The notes beneath the pieces were generated by a model, which saw nothing but the letters and a program-made list of their open reading frames with translations, was not told where the DNA came from and ran no database searches. A stretch of DNA of 30,276 nucleotides, from contig MPUH01000899.1 of assembly GCA_001970955.1 (NCBI GenBank), forward strand, positions 1-30,276, given 5' to 3'. Position numbers and translations under genes: made by a program. Origin of the DNA: Stentor coeruleus (taxonomy: Eukaryota; Ciliophora; Heterotrichea; Heterotrichida; Stentoridae). This document shows positions 19,106 to 28,692 of this stretch, in pieces. Each line of letters opens with the position of its first letter. Position 1 is the first letter of the stretch.

Positions 19106-19804
19106 CTAAAATTCATAATTAACCGGATGAGGGAACATATCGTAAACACTTGATTTCTTATCTGGCCTCTCGAGTTTATACTGCTCCAAATTCAACTGTG
19201 GGGGAAATTGCTCAGTATAAAACCACCCAAGGCTCATCATCAGATTAGTAGTTAAAATCACCCCAATAGCTTCAATAATAAACGCAATACAATATTGAGC
19301 ATACATTAAATACATAGCATATTCCCCTTTCCCAGGATCACTTAAACCACGTTTATAACCAACTAAATCTTGTATAGTAAAAACCATGAAATACACTTGT
19401 ATGATCATCATAATAATCTGGACAATTATAGACTAAATACTTATTACGACCCATCTAAAAATATAAGTTTCACGTAAAAAGAACAGCATTATTGCACATA
19501 CGAACTCTCCTATCATTTTTGCATAGTAGCCTATAGAATATGCCCAAGCGAGGATAATGAAAATATTCCCAATTCCTAAAAAAGCGAGGACTTGGGCTAC
19601 GGTCATCATTCTGTTTTAAAATTACTTTTTGACCATTTTGATTTTCTCATGATGAGATGCTTTATATACCCCTAGAATCAGAAAACCACTTATAAGTGCA
19701 GCCCCAGCTACATATGCAAAAAGTAAATATAAGTAGTTTTCTTCTAAAAACACAGTTTTTGTGGAGTAGTCATGGGATTTTTCTTGTTCTTCTAATGTTG
19801 ACAT
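19106..19804 (-). CDS. Multi-span membrane protein of unknown family, two 15-nt introns
   Basis: Three short frames join cleanly: exons 19626-19804, 19448-19610 and 19106-19432, giving 222 aa ending in TAA. The second ATG pair (MMTVAQ) sits immediately after intron 1 and could be mistaken for a separate gene start. Hydrophobic segments: YLYLLFAYVAGAALISGFLILGVY, VAQVLAFLGIGNIFIILAWAYSIGYY, a long stretch from GEFVCAIMLFFLRETYIFRWV into SIIVQIIMMIIQVYFMVFTI, and YAQYCIAFIIEAIGVILTTNLMMSLGWFY. That predicts four or five membrane passes with a soluble acidic N-terminus (MSTLEEQEKSHDYS) and a hydrophilic tail containing ERPDKKSSVYDMFPHPVNYEF. There is no signal-peptide cleavage motif and no known transporter or channel signature. 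I do not recognise it. Confidence 0.85.
19433..19447 (-). other. 15-nt intron
   Basis: GTAATAAGTATTTAG. It is five codons long and carries an in-frame TAG; removal gives ...YIFRWV-SIIVQIIMM.... Retention would truncate the membrane protein after its third hydrophobic stretch begins. Confidence 0.87.
19611..19625 (-). other. 15-nt intron
   Basis: GTAATTTTAAAACAG. Removal joins ...KIKMVK-K to MMTVAQ, converting an apparent 60-aa single-span protein and a separate downstream frame into one gene. Confidence 0.85.
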
Positions 19805-19835
19805 TTATAATTCTATTACATTAGGATTATTATAA

Positions 19836-20963
19836 TTAGATTTGCTTTTTGAGATATGCTTTAGGCAATGATTTGACTGAATTTGCTGAAGGGCGCCTTG
19901 TGATTTCGATACTGGATTTCTTGATTATCCCCTTTTTTTGAGAATTTTTATGGGATTGTGATTTGATTTCAGGCTGTTCTAAGATGATTTCACTCATTTG
20001 ACGACTGTTTGGGATTCGGATACTTCGTAGATCGGTTGGCTGACCTTTATCGAAACTAACGAAACTTTGCTCTTCGGTTCTTGGTGAACGGATGTGATTG
20101 GAGAAGCTCCTGCTTGAAATCACTTCTTTGGATTTCTCGAGTAGGTTTTTTATTTCGAGATTGAGCTTGTGCACGCGTTCTTCATCATTAGTGTCAATAT
20201 CATCTTTAGAACAATTGTTAAAAGACATATGCTGGCTGTTTGCATTACAACTCGAGAAAGTTTGCTGAACATCTAACCCTGGACTTGTTTCCTCTCTGTT
20301 TTTCTCCAAATCTTTCATAAGCTCCATAGAAAATTTGCTTAAAGCAATCACAATCTCTTGAAGCTTCCCTTTATCCGCCAAATCCCTAAAAGTATTCACA
20401 TAAGATGAACAGTTTTTAAAGCATTTATGAAACCAAGGTACAGATTTTACTTTTTCCAACAGTTTATCTACAGCAAAAATCACATCACTATCATTTTTAT
20501 GATTTTCATAATTTGTTTTCTTATAAAAGTTCCTCAATTCACTTGTTTCTGTACCTTGTTCTTCAAGATAATATTCCAATGTTTGATTACGTTTGTATAA
20601 TGCTTCGATTTTTTCATCACGTCTTATGAGTTGCTGTTTAACTTTTTCGATCTCACTTTTGATCATCCCAATTTCATCTAAGCGATTTTCTAAGTCGAGG
20701 TTTTTTTTAGAGATTTTTTCAAGAGCTTCTTTATAATCTAAAACAGCTTTATAAAGTTCTTCTTTTTTCCTTACGGCTGATGCTAAAGCAGATTTTAGAG
20801 TTTCTTTCTCATGAATCAAACTTTGAATAGCCAATTCAGCTCTTTTGATTTCTGCTTGCATGACTGAGATTTTTTTCTATATGTTTTATACCTTATCAGT
20901 TTCTGTGTATTTTTGCATATCATATTTGATTGAGTCTGCCCTTTCCTCCAAGTATCTACTCAT
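19836..20963 (-). CDS. Coiled-coil protein of unknown function, one 15-nt intron
   Basis: The long frame 19836-20861 lacks its true start. A 15-nt intron (20877-20891) joins it to an upstream exon 20892-20963 encoding MSRYLEERADSIKYDMQKYTETDK, giving 370 aa in total. Residues 1 to about 150 are strongly coiled-coil (heptads in IKRAELAIQSLIHEKETLKSALASAVRKKEELYKAVLDYKEALEKISKKNLDLENRLDEI). The middle (DKLLEKVKSVPWFHKCFKNCSSYVNTFRDLAD) looks like a small helical domain. The last 130 residues are Ser/Lys/Arg-rich and probably disordered. No family is recognised. Only 31 bp separate its stop from the start codon of the downstream membrane-protein gene on the same strand. Confidence 0.87.
20877..20891 (-). 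other. 15-nt intron
   Basis: GTATAAAACATATAG. It separates a 24-codon first exon from the main exon; removal gives ...TETDK-KKISVMQAEIKR... in one frame. Confidence 0.85.
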
Positions 20964-21760
20964 TATTATTTTATATTTCGCGAGATAGGATTTTTTATTA
21001 AGATACTTTAAAAAAGCTAATATTTTATAATGAAATAAAGTTTTGAGTAGTTTTGGTATAGGATGGGAGGAAAAGATTTTATATGAAGAATATTATTATT
21101 TAATTTTAAGGTTTTTAAAAGTGTAGGGTATTAAGGATAATGATTAGGATGTAGGGATTTATAGAGAAAGTTAGGGATGATTTTTGAGAAGATAGTGTTT
21201 TTTAAGTAAATTGTGTGGAAAAGTTATTTTGATAGAAAAAATCATAGAAATTTATTAAGTTTAGGATTGTGATTTAGTTGAATAGGTTTTGATGGTATAG
21301 GAATTTTATTTTAATAATGACTGGTATTTAGATAGATTAGTTATTGTTGATATTATGAATTATTCTTTGATTTTTCATCGATGGAGTTGATAATTTATAA
21401 TTATTTTTTAGTGGGAATATATAATAAATAATATTCATTATAAAATCTATTACAAAGTTAATATATAATTGCATATAAACTTCTAATAATATTACAAGTA
21501 TTATTTTAATACCATTATATCGATTTTTCATATATAAACTATAAAATTTTATTGTGATAAATGACAAGAATCATGGAATGTAATATAATAATCAAAAAAA
21601 GTAAAAAAAAAAATACTTAAAGCGTAGTTTTCAGCGTAAAGTAGTTAAACAGCTAGAATAATCAAATTGAGATCTCATATAATTTATTTTATACTATAGT
21701 TTAATAACATAAACAACCATTTTCCCTTAAGCTTACTCTCATGTGATTATCAACATAAAA
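20964..21760. other. 800-bp AT-rich intergenic region
   Basis: Upstream of the coiled-coil gene and downstream of the PG-rich-repeat gene, both on the minus strand. No convincing coding or RNA signal is seen; a 76-codon open stretch at 21337-21567 is low-complexity Ile/Tyr/Asn and not credible. Confidence 0.5.
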
Positions 21761-22603
21761 TTACCTAATCATCAATTCTATAACTTTATAAAACAAAGCG
21801 ACTTTGAAATTTAAAATACCTGAAAAACTCAAAATTGTTATCAAAAGTATCCAGCTTTTTTGTACCTTAACAACATTACGTTCTCTCATTCTCTTTTCAA
21901 ACATACTAACTTTTTGGTTGATTTTCCTAATCTTCTCCTCTCTATTATGCTGATCCAAATTATCTTTAACAATTTTAACATCAATCCCACGATTATTTTT
22001 GATAAAATTCAATGATTCTTTTTTTTCTTTAATAAACTCATGATTTTTAACTAAATTTTTATTCCTCCAAATACAAGATTTGTCTGAGTGTTTTTTTGGT
22101 AAAGTGGCTTGAATTAAATAAATATTATGAGAAATTGGGGATTTTAATCTAGGAATCATAGAGAATTCATGAAAATCTGAAATTTTGGGTGTGATTATAG
22201 AGTATGATCCTGGACCAATATTCTCTTCAGTATTAGTTCGTGTTTTAAATCTATCCAATTTGATACATACTGAGCTTTTTGCAGGACAAGCTTTTATTCT
22301 TTGTTTTAGTTGTTTTATTATATAACTTAATTTTTTATCTTTTTTTATACCCTGGTGCTTTGGGGTTGTTTTTTCTTTACTCGTTTCATTATCAAATTTT
22401 ATATCAGGGATTTCTTTGTAGGTATCACACATTTTTTCAAAGTTCTCATAAAATTTCACATATGAATGCTTGCGATTTATTATTAACAAGCTTGGATTTT
22501 CATGTTTGCCTAACCCTGGCAACCTTTCACTTAAGGCCCTTTTGCCAATTCCTTCAAATAAACTTTGACTATGCATGTCAATTGGATTGTATCTGTTTTT
22601 CAT
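21761..22603 (-). CDS. Basic protein with one STPGR/SHIPPO-like motif
   Basis: A 280-aa Lys-rich single-exon protein. Residues 129-136 (IGPGSYSI) followed by a loop and PR (151-152) resemble one sperm-tail PG-rich (STPGR, SHIPPO) repeat, found in microtubule inner proteins and other axonemal factors. A coiled or charged helix (about 185-240, DNLDQHNREEKIRKINQKVSMFEKRMRERNVVKVQKSW) precedes a hydrophobic C-terminus (ILLITILSFSGILNFKVALFYKVIELMI) that could be a tail anchor or an amphipathic helix pair. With only one repeat the assignment is weak, and a ciliary or cortical cytoskeletal role is inferred. The frame ends TAA after ELMIR. Confidence 0.75.
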   Translation of the reverse strand: MKNRYNPIDMHSQSLFEGIGKRALSERLPGLGKHENPSLLIINRKHSYVKFYENFEKMCDTYKEIPDIKFDNETSKEKTTPKHQGIKKDKKLSYIIKQLKQRIKACPAKSSVCIKLDRFKTRTNTEENIGPGSYSIITPKISDFHEFSMIPRLKSPISHNIYLIQATLPKKHSDKSCIWRNKNLVKNHEFIKEKKESLNFIKNNRGIDVKIVKDNLDQHNREEKIRKINQKVSMFEKRMRERNVVKVQKSWILLITILSFSGILNFKVALFYKVIELMIR

Positions 22604-23482
22604 CTTTATATATTGAATTAATTAGAAATTTTGAATGTAGAAAGGTAAAGGGTTTTAAGAATTTTTGGGAAATTTTCTTATGAAATGTTAGTTTTTTATA
22701 TGAAATTTAGGAAATTTTCAAAGAGATCCTTAGTTTTTATATGCTTTGATTATATGTTGGGAAAATATTATGGATATTTGAATATTAATGATATAACTGA
22801 TGTTGGGGTTTTTTGTGAATAGTCCTTATAGGATTTAAATACTTTATTTTTTGGATAAGATTGAATGCATAAGTTGTTTGGGTATTTATAAAGAGTTTGA
22901 TTATTTAATTCCTAGGTAAATGCTTCATTTATATTCTTTATTTCAATAACAAAACATAGCCTATAAATTTATTATTTTGTTTGAAACTTGGGTTTCGGTA
23001 CAACAAATTATATAAAACGTTTTTTTTTGTCTTTATCAGCTCTTATTGTTTACTTAATTTTATTGAGTAATCTGGATATATGAATTTAGAAAGATCTGAA
23101 AACAATGGAAAATATAGAAACTGACAAAAATCATTGTGTCAAAAATCTTCAGCATAGCCTTCTAACATGATTTCATATTCAAAAAGAACTTCTTAAGCTA
23201 TAACTCTAAAACTGAAGTTGTCTTACAGTCTATTTTATATGAAAATATTTCTCCATAAGTAAAATCATGCATTTTTTATCAGCATAAATCCTATAAAAAT
23301 CTCAAAACCCAATCTATTCTAAGAGACCAAAAAGTTAAATCTACCTTCAATATTAAATTATTTTCAGTAAAACTTTATTAAAAATTTATAAGTAACAATA
23401 AGTATCCAGCATAAAAAAGTTATTCTCAAGACGTTCAAGAATTCTTGATGAAATTATCAAGTTTAATTTTTATAATACTTAA
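22604..23482. other. 880-bp AT-rich intergenic region
   Basis: Lies between two minus-strand genes: promoter side of the PG-rich-repeat gene and 3' side of the Ser/Arg-rich gene. I see no coding signal on either strand and no repeat array. Confidence 0.5.
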
Positions 23483-24472
23483 TTATCTAGGGATGTAATT
23501 TAATGATTTATAGTCTATAAGCGGTTTTGCACGTTTTTTGAAATCATGAGAATATCCTGAAGAGTAGCTTAACGACATACTGACAGGACATATAGCACTG
23601 TAGGCATTAGACCCAAGGGCGCTTGTGGAAGAATTTCTATAGTTTTTTAAGGTTTCTGAGGAGCTGTTGCGAACAGAGTGTGCTTTCTCGCTATGGGCAA
23701 AGGAATTCACACTTATTGTCCTTAAAGGTTTTTTGAAATTATGCACTGAGAAAGAGCTTCGAACAGAAAGACTTCTCTGAGTAGATTTACTAGAATGACG
23801 AAGAGTTGTACTTAACTGTGGACGGAAAGTACACCCTGAAGTTGCTTTACTATCTTTTTTAGCTCGCATTTGCTTTATTTTCTCTTGTTTTCTTTGAAGC
23901 CATAAAGCTGTACGTTCAGCTACAGTTAAATTCCCATAGTTAGGCTCAAGGGAATTATCAGGGATATGAGTACGTAAAGTACTTAAAAGCTCATTACGTT
24001 TAGATATATCAGGAGGAAGGTCATTTGAAATGTCAGGGTCACGAGCTGTTAAAGGCATTTGCAATGATGGGAAGGTTATTGGGGAATCTGACCTAGGAGC
24101 TGATAAGGCGGTATCATATCTGCAAGGCTTCATAGGAATGCTTTTACAAGTGTTGGCTGCTAGTTTTAGACTGCTGAGAGATAAGCGGATTTTTTTAGGC
24201 ATGAACTTTGAATTCTGCAAGATTTCATGAGTTCTTTGGACACGTGTTGGGCTATGGAGAAGCTTGATTTCTTTATTGGTTTTGCTGGCGATACGTTTAG
24301 ATAAAGAATTGATTATTGGAGTCTGCTGATTGCTTTTTAATTGGGCGTTAATTTTTTTAGTTTTCAGGGCATCGATTTTCCTTCGGACTTCTTTATGCCT
24401 TTTAAAAAGATCGTCTTCTATTTTCTTAGGCTTCTTGCTTAGCAGGGCATTTTCAGATCGACAGCCGTCCAT
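23483..24472 (-). CDS. Ser/Lys/Arg-rich protein with LTVxERTxxWLxxKQEKI...CTFRPQL motif
   Basis: A 329-aa, very basic and low-complexity, probably mostly disordered protein. A short ordered-looking block lies at 182-220: LTVAERTALWLQRKQEKI then CTFRPQL (214-220). A motif of the form 'ER...W...K..K...CTFxPxl' recurs, from memory, in many ciliate and flagellate cytoskeleton-associated proteins, but I cannot name the family. N-terminal residues 15-40 (KKIEDDLFKRHKEVRRKIDALKTKK) form a charged helix. No enzyme motif, membrane segment or intron is evident. It shares strand with its neighbours, with a 443-bp gap to the GAP gene. Confidence 0.8.
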   Translation of the reverse strand: MDGCRSENALLSKKPKKIEDDLFKRHKEVRRKIDALKTKKINAQLKSNQQTPIINSLSKRIASKTNKEIKLLHSPTRVQRTHEILQNSKFMPKKIRLSLSSLKLAANTCKSIPMKPCRYDTALSAPRSDSPITFPSLQMPLTARDPDISNDLPPDISKRNELLSTLRTHIPDNSLEPNYGNLTVAERTALWLQRKQEKIKQMRAKKDSKATSGCTFRPQLSTTLRHSSKSTQRSLSVRSSFSVHNFKKPLRTISVNSFAHSEKAHSVRNSSSETLKNYRNSSTSALGSNAYSAICPVSMSLSYSSGYSHDFKKRAKPLIDYKSLNYIPR

Positions 24473-24915
24473 TGATTAATTATTTATATAAAATCATTAG
24501 TCTTCAGGCATATTTAGTTATTTTTTCTTTTCTGTGTTCTTCCAGTAAGTGATTTTTTAGATTCTTAATTTCCTTATAAAGTTCTATTATAATATCCAAT
24601 AGAATATTAAATAAAGCTTTCTTTAATAAACTTACAATTAACTCCTTATACACCAAAATCAATAATATAACAATTTACATAATATTTTTGTCAGCAATCT
24701 TATCTACATATAATTCTCAGACCATAATTTCCCATCTCTTATCTCATCTACAAACCAATAAATCCTATCTCAAACCTAAAAACAAGCTTCATTAAAAACT
24801 TTCCTTTTACATATTCTTAAAGCAAACTTTCTATTAAAAATCCATATCTCATTCTAAAATATGCAAAACTCCATATCAAAAAGCGACAATTTTTACTAAG
24901 GAAAAACTTAATCAT
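24473..24915. other. 440-bp AT-rich intergenic region
   Basis: Contains the promoter of the Ser/Arg-rich gene and the 3' end of the GAP gene. Nothing else is recognised. Confidence 0.5.
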
Positions 24916-27900
24916 TTAAAATGGCGACTGCCTTGATGATTCCATACTAGAATGTGAATAATGAGTCAAACTCTGTCTAGCAAGTTTTTTACTAATCGTA
25001 ACAGGTTCAACTCCATTATCTCTAATAATTTCTCTAATACTCTTGCTCCTAATAAACGGTTGTTTCTCAAAACTTGGGTGTTTATTAATTTTAAGCATCT
25101 TATTCGCATTAATCGCAGTAAGCCTAACTAATATCGGGAGGACTTTCCAATGTACAACCATTCCATCTTTTAAAGGCCCAAACTCCACATTCCTTACTTG
25201 GGACTTTACCTGTATTTGTATTCTATACAATAATTTTTCTAAAGGATAAATGATTATATTCACAAAATTGAAATGTGTGACAATAGTATCTTGTCTATAT
25301 TCTTTCCAATTTTCACTCCATATAATAACAACTTGGTCATTTCCTACATGTCTTTTTTTAATAACTTGGAGATTATCATTTATATCAGTTGGGATAAGAA
25401 CAGGAACATGGAACATAACATCGTGTTCCCAGTCTGTATAAGAAATGCTAATTTTACCACAGCTACCTTTTTGATCTAAGCCTCCTAAATAAGCCCCATA
25501 GTTCTCAAGTTCAACAACACGGCCTAATTTTGTCAAGAATTCTTGAAATCCTTTACTACATGAATCATTAGCTAGGATGTCTTTTTCATCATCTTGTCCA
25601 GGTTTTACATATAAAACCCCAATTTTCACTTGTTCCCGAGCTCGGATACAGTCTAGTAGACCTAGTGCCCGATCAAGTTTTTCAGAGCTTTCTAAAGGTA
25701 CTAATTCGTTTAGAAAACCCAAGTTTGCGATAAGGATTTTGCTCACACTTGATGACTTTTTTATATTTTTTAAGTTTATTTTATCATGACTTTCTATAAT
25801 ATTATTTTCAAGGTTTTCTATATATTCTATTTTCTTTGGTATATCTTCATATGAGTTTACTGGACATCCTGCTAAATATGGTTCGTAATTATTGTGAATG
25901 AAAGATATAAGAAGCTCTAGGGTTTCGCTTTGGGATAAAGGATGAGGATTTTCTTGGACTTTTAATGAGATTTTGGATTTTTTGAAGATTTTCAGGAGTT
26001 TGTCTTTAGCTTCAGTCTTGTCGCTTGCATCGAAAATGTCGAAGTTTGAACAGGTCCAGAGGTATTTGCCGAACTCATTGCGGATTATGAAGTTGTTTTT
26101 GTGGAGGGTTATTATGGTGTTATTGTTTAATGAATAATATTCTTCAGCGCTTGAAAGTTTGTCTTTGATGTTAGAGTCAAAGATTTCTATGCAGTTGTCT
26201 TGAACAGGGAAGTTTAGATAGTAGAAGCTTAGGAAAGATAGGAAAAGGTCGAGAAAAATTTTGAGTTTCGAGTTTTCAATGATCGACTCAGAAAAATCAG
26301 CTACTTTGTCGAAGAGTTGCTGTAGCATATTTTCAGTAACTTTAGTTTTCAAGTTCATAAGCAACGAAACTATCAAATCAAAAATTGCCATAATCAAATA
26401 GTCATTGGAAAACTTTTCCTGATCAAGGATATTTTTTATAACAAAATCCAGTATATAATGCTGATGACTTGGGAAAATCGGGGCAATAACACCAACAGAC
26501 TGTAAAGCTGAGAAGCTAATATTTGATTCTTTATTATTACAAATATTCATCAAAATATCAATTCCTTCTTTAACCATCTCATTATTCTGACAAGCAATTT
26601 CTTCAACAATAAAAACAGTAAATGCATCAATAACACAAGTCCTTGGCGACTCAGTCAATCTTTTAACAAAAAAACTATAAACATCATTTTTCAAAGCTAA
26701 ATACGTAGTCGTTGAACCATCCAAGCTTAAAAGAGGAGTTTTTCTATAATAATTCGGTAAACAACATATACGGTAAACAAGTAAAAGTCCTTCATTCATA
26801 TATATAAATGATAATGATATTAAGTCTTTAAGCAAAGGGTGTATTCCATAATAATCAAGTAATTTTGGACTATGTGAAAGTATAGATTCTTTCAAATGTA
26901 TCCTTTGAATTGCCACAGACAATAAATAAAACAAATGCTGGGTTTGGATTGCTGATGGTCTTTCATATGAACTTTTCGTGTATAATAAACACACAGTGTC
27001 CAAACTAGTCTTTTGAGTACTTTCATACCCTTCAAGTATGAGCCTAGACAAATCTGTTAGGAAACATTGGAGTAGAACTACAGGACTGACTATTTTTTCT
27101 AGTAAATTAAAGATTATCTGATGTAAAGAACAAACCCATTCGTTTTGTGCATCTTCGCAGAAATCTAATGGATCACCTAAAAGTTTTATGTAATCAAGCC
27201 AGAAGTTTATATTGTTTATATTGGTATAAAGGCTATAATTTGTTTCTATTGATAGTTCAAAAATTTTATTTTTCCATTCTTGGATTATTAGTGTATGTTT
27301 ATTAGCCCATTGGTGTAAGTATGGTTTGAAGTCTTTTGTTGTTTTTGCAAAACTTGATTGACTTGCTATGACACCTCGTTTCATTACTTTTAGGATAAAA
27401 ACACTGAGTCTTTCTATAAGCTCGTTACAAGGTTCTTGCTTTTTTAGGATATCGCATAGAGATAAAAGGGTTTTTATAAAGTCTAGGTTGTCAGGGAATT
27501 TATCGTGGAAAAGGTTGAAAATGTTGAATGATTGTGCACAGATTTCGATACGACTTTTACTTGTATCTTTTTTGTAATTGAATATGCAGGTTGTATGTTT
27601 TACAATTGTCAAAAAGAACTCTTCAAGTGTAATATCTTTCAATTCAAGATTTCTCTTATTTACAATCCAGCTTTCGAATATCCCATAAGACTTCAAAGCA
27701 TTCTTAATACTTAAAGGTGAATCTTGAGTAAACAAAACAAAGCTTTTTTCCAAAATCCCCAAAATAAGTTTCCTATCTTGCTCAGCAACAAACATAAACG
27801 AAACAATTTCAGGTTTTTTTGTAAACCTATTAATCCAATATATAACCAAATGATGTAATAAATGAGGGCATTTATTAAAACCTCCATTATAAGAATTGTC

Positions 27901-28692
27901 TATCAAATCCGGATATAAAACAAGTAAATATGATCTTCTTAATATCCCAAGCCATTTTCGAAAATGTTCTGAGTAATTGACTGTGTTTTGAATAATAGCT
28001 CCTGATAGTGTATATTGTAAAACATCTTTAAATAAAGTAATCATTTCTCTTACAAGCTCATTATGTGGTATAAAAGATTGTATATTTTTTAACTCAGGGA
28101 ATTTTAAAGGAGTTCTAGAAAGGAGTTCTTTTATTGGCCCAATCCATTTAACTTCTTCAGTACTACTTAAAACATGACGATTTGTCAGTTGTAAAGAATG
28201 ATCATTTGTAAATACACTAAAGTCAATTGCAGCTTGGAAAATATCAAAAGGTATATGTAGCATTTCTTTATGGCTGACTAAATTTAAGACTAGTTGTAAT
28301 CCATAGTGCTTGAGTTCATAACGATTACCGTCTTGTAAACAAGCTTTGGCTATGTTTTGTATATCTTCCACTTTGCGGATTTGACCATATCGAGTCATTT
28401 CGACCAAAGCTATAAATGTGTCTGTTATTTCTTCCCAGGATTTGGGTTTACATTTTGGGTCTGTTTGAAATATGTAGCTTAAGCAAATTGTCGTGAAAAT
28501 TTCACTGTTTTTCTTAAAGAAGTCATAGAGTTTAAGGTCAAATTTTTCACTAGTAGATTTTAGTTGCCTTTGGATACTGTTTATCATTATACTATGCCTT
28601 TTTGCTAAGGACTTTTCTTCATAGAGGATTTCTTGCATTTCAGCAAGGTTATCAGCAGAGGGTTTGCCTGAAAACCATTTCCAGAGACTCAT
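24916..28692 (-). CDS. Tuberin/RalGAP-alpha-type GTPase-activating protein
   Basis: A 1258-aa single-exon protein. The C-terminal Rap/Ran-GAP domain (about 1023-1200) is clear: KIGVLYVKPGQDDEKDILAND, GFQEFLTKLGRVVEL, YLGGLDQKGSCGK, MFHVPVLIPTD, KKRHVGNDQVVIIWSEN with the catalytic Asn thumb (N1118 in HVGND), FNFVNIIIYPLE, and FGPLKDGMVV...KVLPILVRLTAINAN. Such domains supply an Asn to speed GTP hydrolysis on Rheb (TSC2) or Ral (RalGAP-alpha). The FGPLxDGxxV...LPILVRxTAINA block is closer to RalGAP-alpha, while KKRHxGNDxVxI and FNFVxxIxxPL also recall tuberin, so either target is possible. The roughly 1000-residue N-terminus is helical and HEAT/ARM-like, as in both families. A Ser/Arg-rich tail (1201-1258, with SKSIRE and RQSLTHYSHSS) could be a kinase target. 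Likely partners (RalGAP-beta or TSC1) are not in this window. Confidence 0.92.
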   Translation of the reverse strand: MSLWKWFSGKPSADNLAEMQEILYEEKSLAKRHSIMINSIQRQLKSTSEKFDLKLYDFFKKNSEIFTTICLSYIFQTDPKCKPKSWEEITDTFIALVEMTRYGQIRKVEDIQNIAKACLQDGNRYELKHYGLQLVLNLVSHKEMLHIPFDIFQAAIDFSVFTNDHSLQLTNRHVLSSTEEVKWIGPIKELLSRTPLKFPELKNIQSFIPHNELVREMITLFKDVLQYTLSGAIIQNTVNYSEHFRKWLGILRRSYLLVLYPDLIDNSYNGGFNKCPHLLHHLVIYWINRFTKKPEIVSFMFVAEQDRKLILGILEKSFVLFTQDSPLSIKNALKSYGIFESWIVNKRNLELKDITLEEFFLTIVKHTTCIFNYKKDTSKSRIEICAQSFNIFNLFHDKFPDNLDFIKTLLSLCDILKKQEPCNELIERLSVFILKVMKRGVIASQSSFAKTTKDFKPYLHQWANKHTLIIQEWKNKIFELSIETNYSLYTNINNINFWLDYIKLLGDPLDFCEDAQNEWVCSLHQIIFNLLEKIVSPVVLLQCFLTDLSRLILEGYESTQKTSLDTVCLLYTKSSYERPSAIQTQHLFYLLSVAIQRIHLKESILSHSPKLLDYYGIHPLLKDLISLSFIYMNEGLLLVYRICCLPNYYRKTPLLSLDGSTTTYLALKNDVYSFFVKRLTESPRTCVIDAFTVFIVEEIACQNNEMVKEGIDILMNICNNKESNISFSALQSVGVIAPIFPSHQHYILDFVIKNILDQEKFSNDYLIMAIFDLIVSLLMNLKTKVTENMLQQLFDKVADFSESIIENSKLKIFLDLFLSFLSFYYLNFPVQDNCIEIFDSNIKDKLSSAEEYYSLNNNTIITLHKNNFIIRNEFGKYLWTCSNFDIFDASDKTEAKDKLLKIFKKSKISLKVQENPHPLSQSETLELLISFIHNNYEPYLAGCPVNSYEDIPKKIEYIENLENNIIESHDKINLKNIKKSSSVSKILIANLGFLNELVPLESSEKLDRALGLLDCIRAREQVKIGVLYVKPGQDDEKDILANDSCSKGFQEFLTKLGRVVELENYGAYLGGLDQKGSCGKISISYTDWEHDVMFHVPVLIPTDINDNLQVIKKRHVGNDQVVIIWSENWKEYRQDTIVTHFNFVNIIIYPLEKLLYRIQIQVKSQVRNVEFGPLKDGMVVHWKVLPILVRLTAINANKMLKINKHPSFEKQPFIRSKSIREIIRDNGVEPVTISKKLARQSLTHYSHSSMESSRQSPF

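Noticed and set aside
21337..21567. 76-codon minus-strand ORF
   Set aside because: Low-complexity AT-rich sequence without conserved-looking content.
22279..22683. 134-codon plus-strand ORF resembling a membrane protein
   Set aside because: Antisense to the PG-rich-repeat gene; Leu/Phe richness reflects antisense of Lys/Glu codons.
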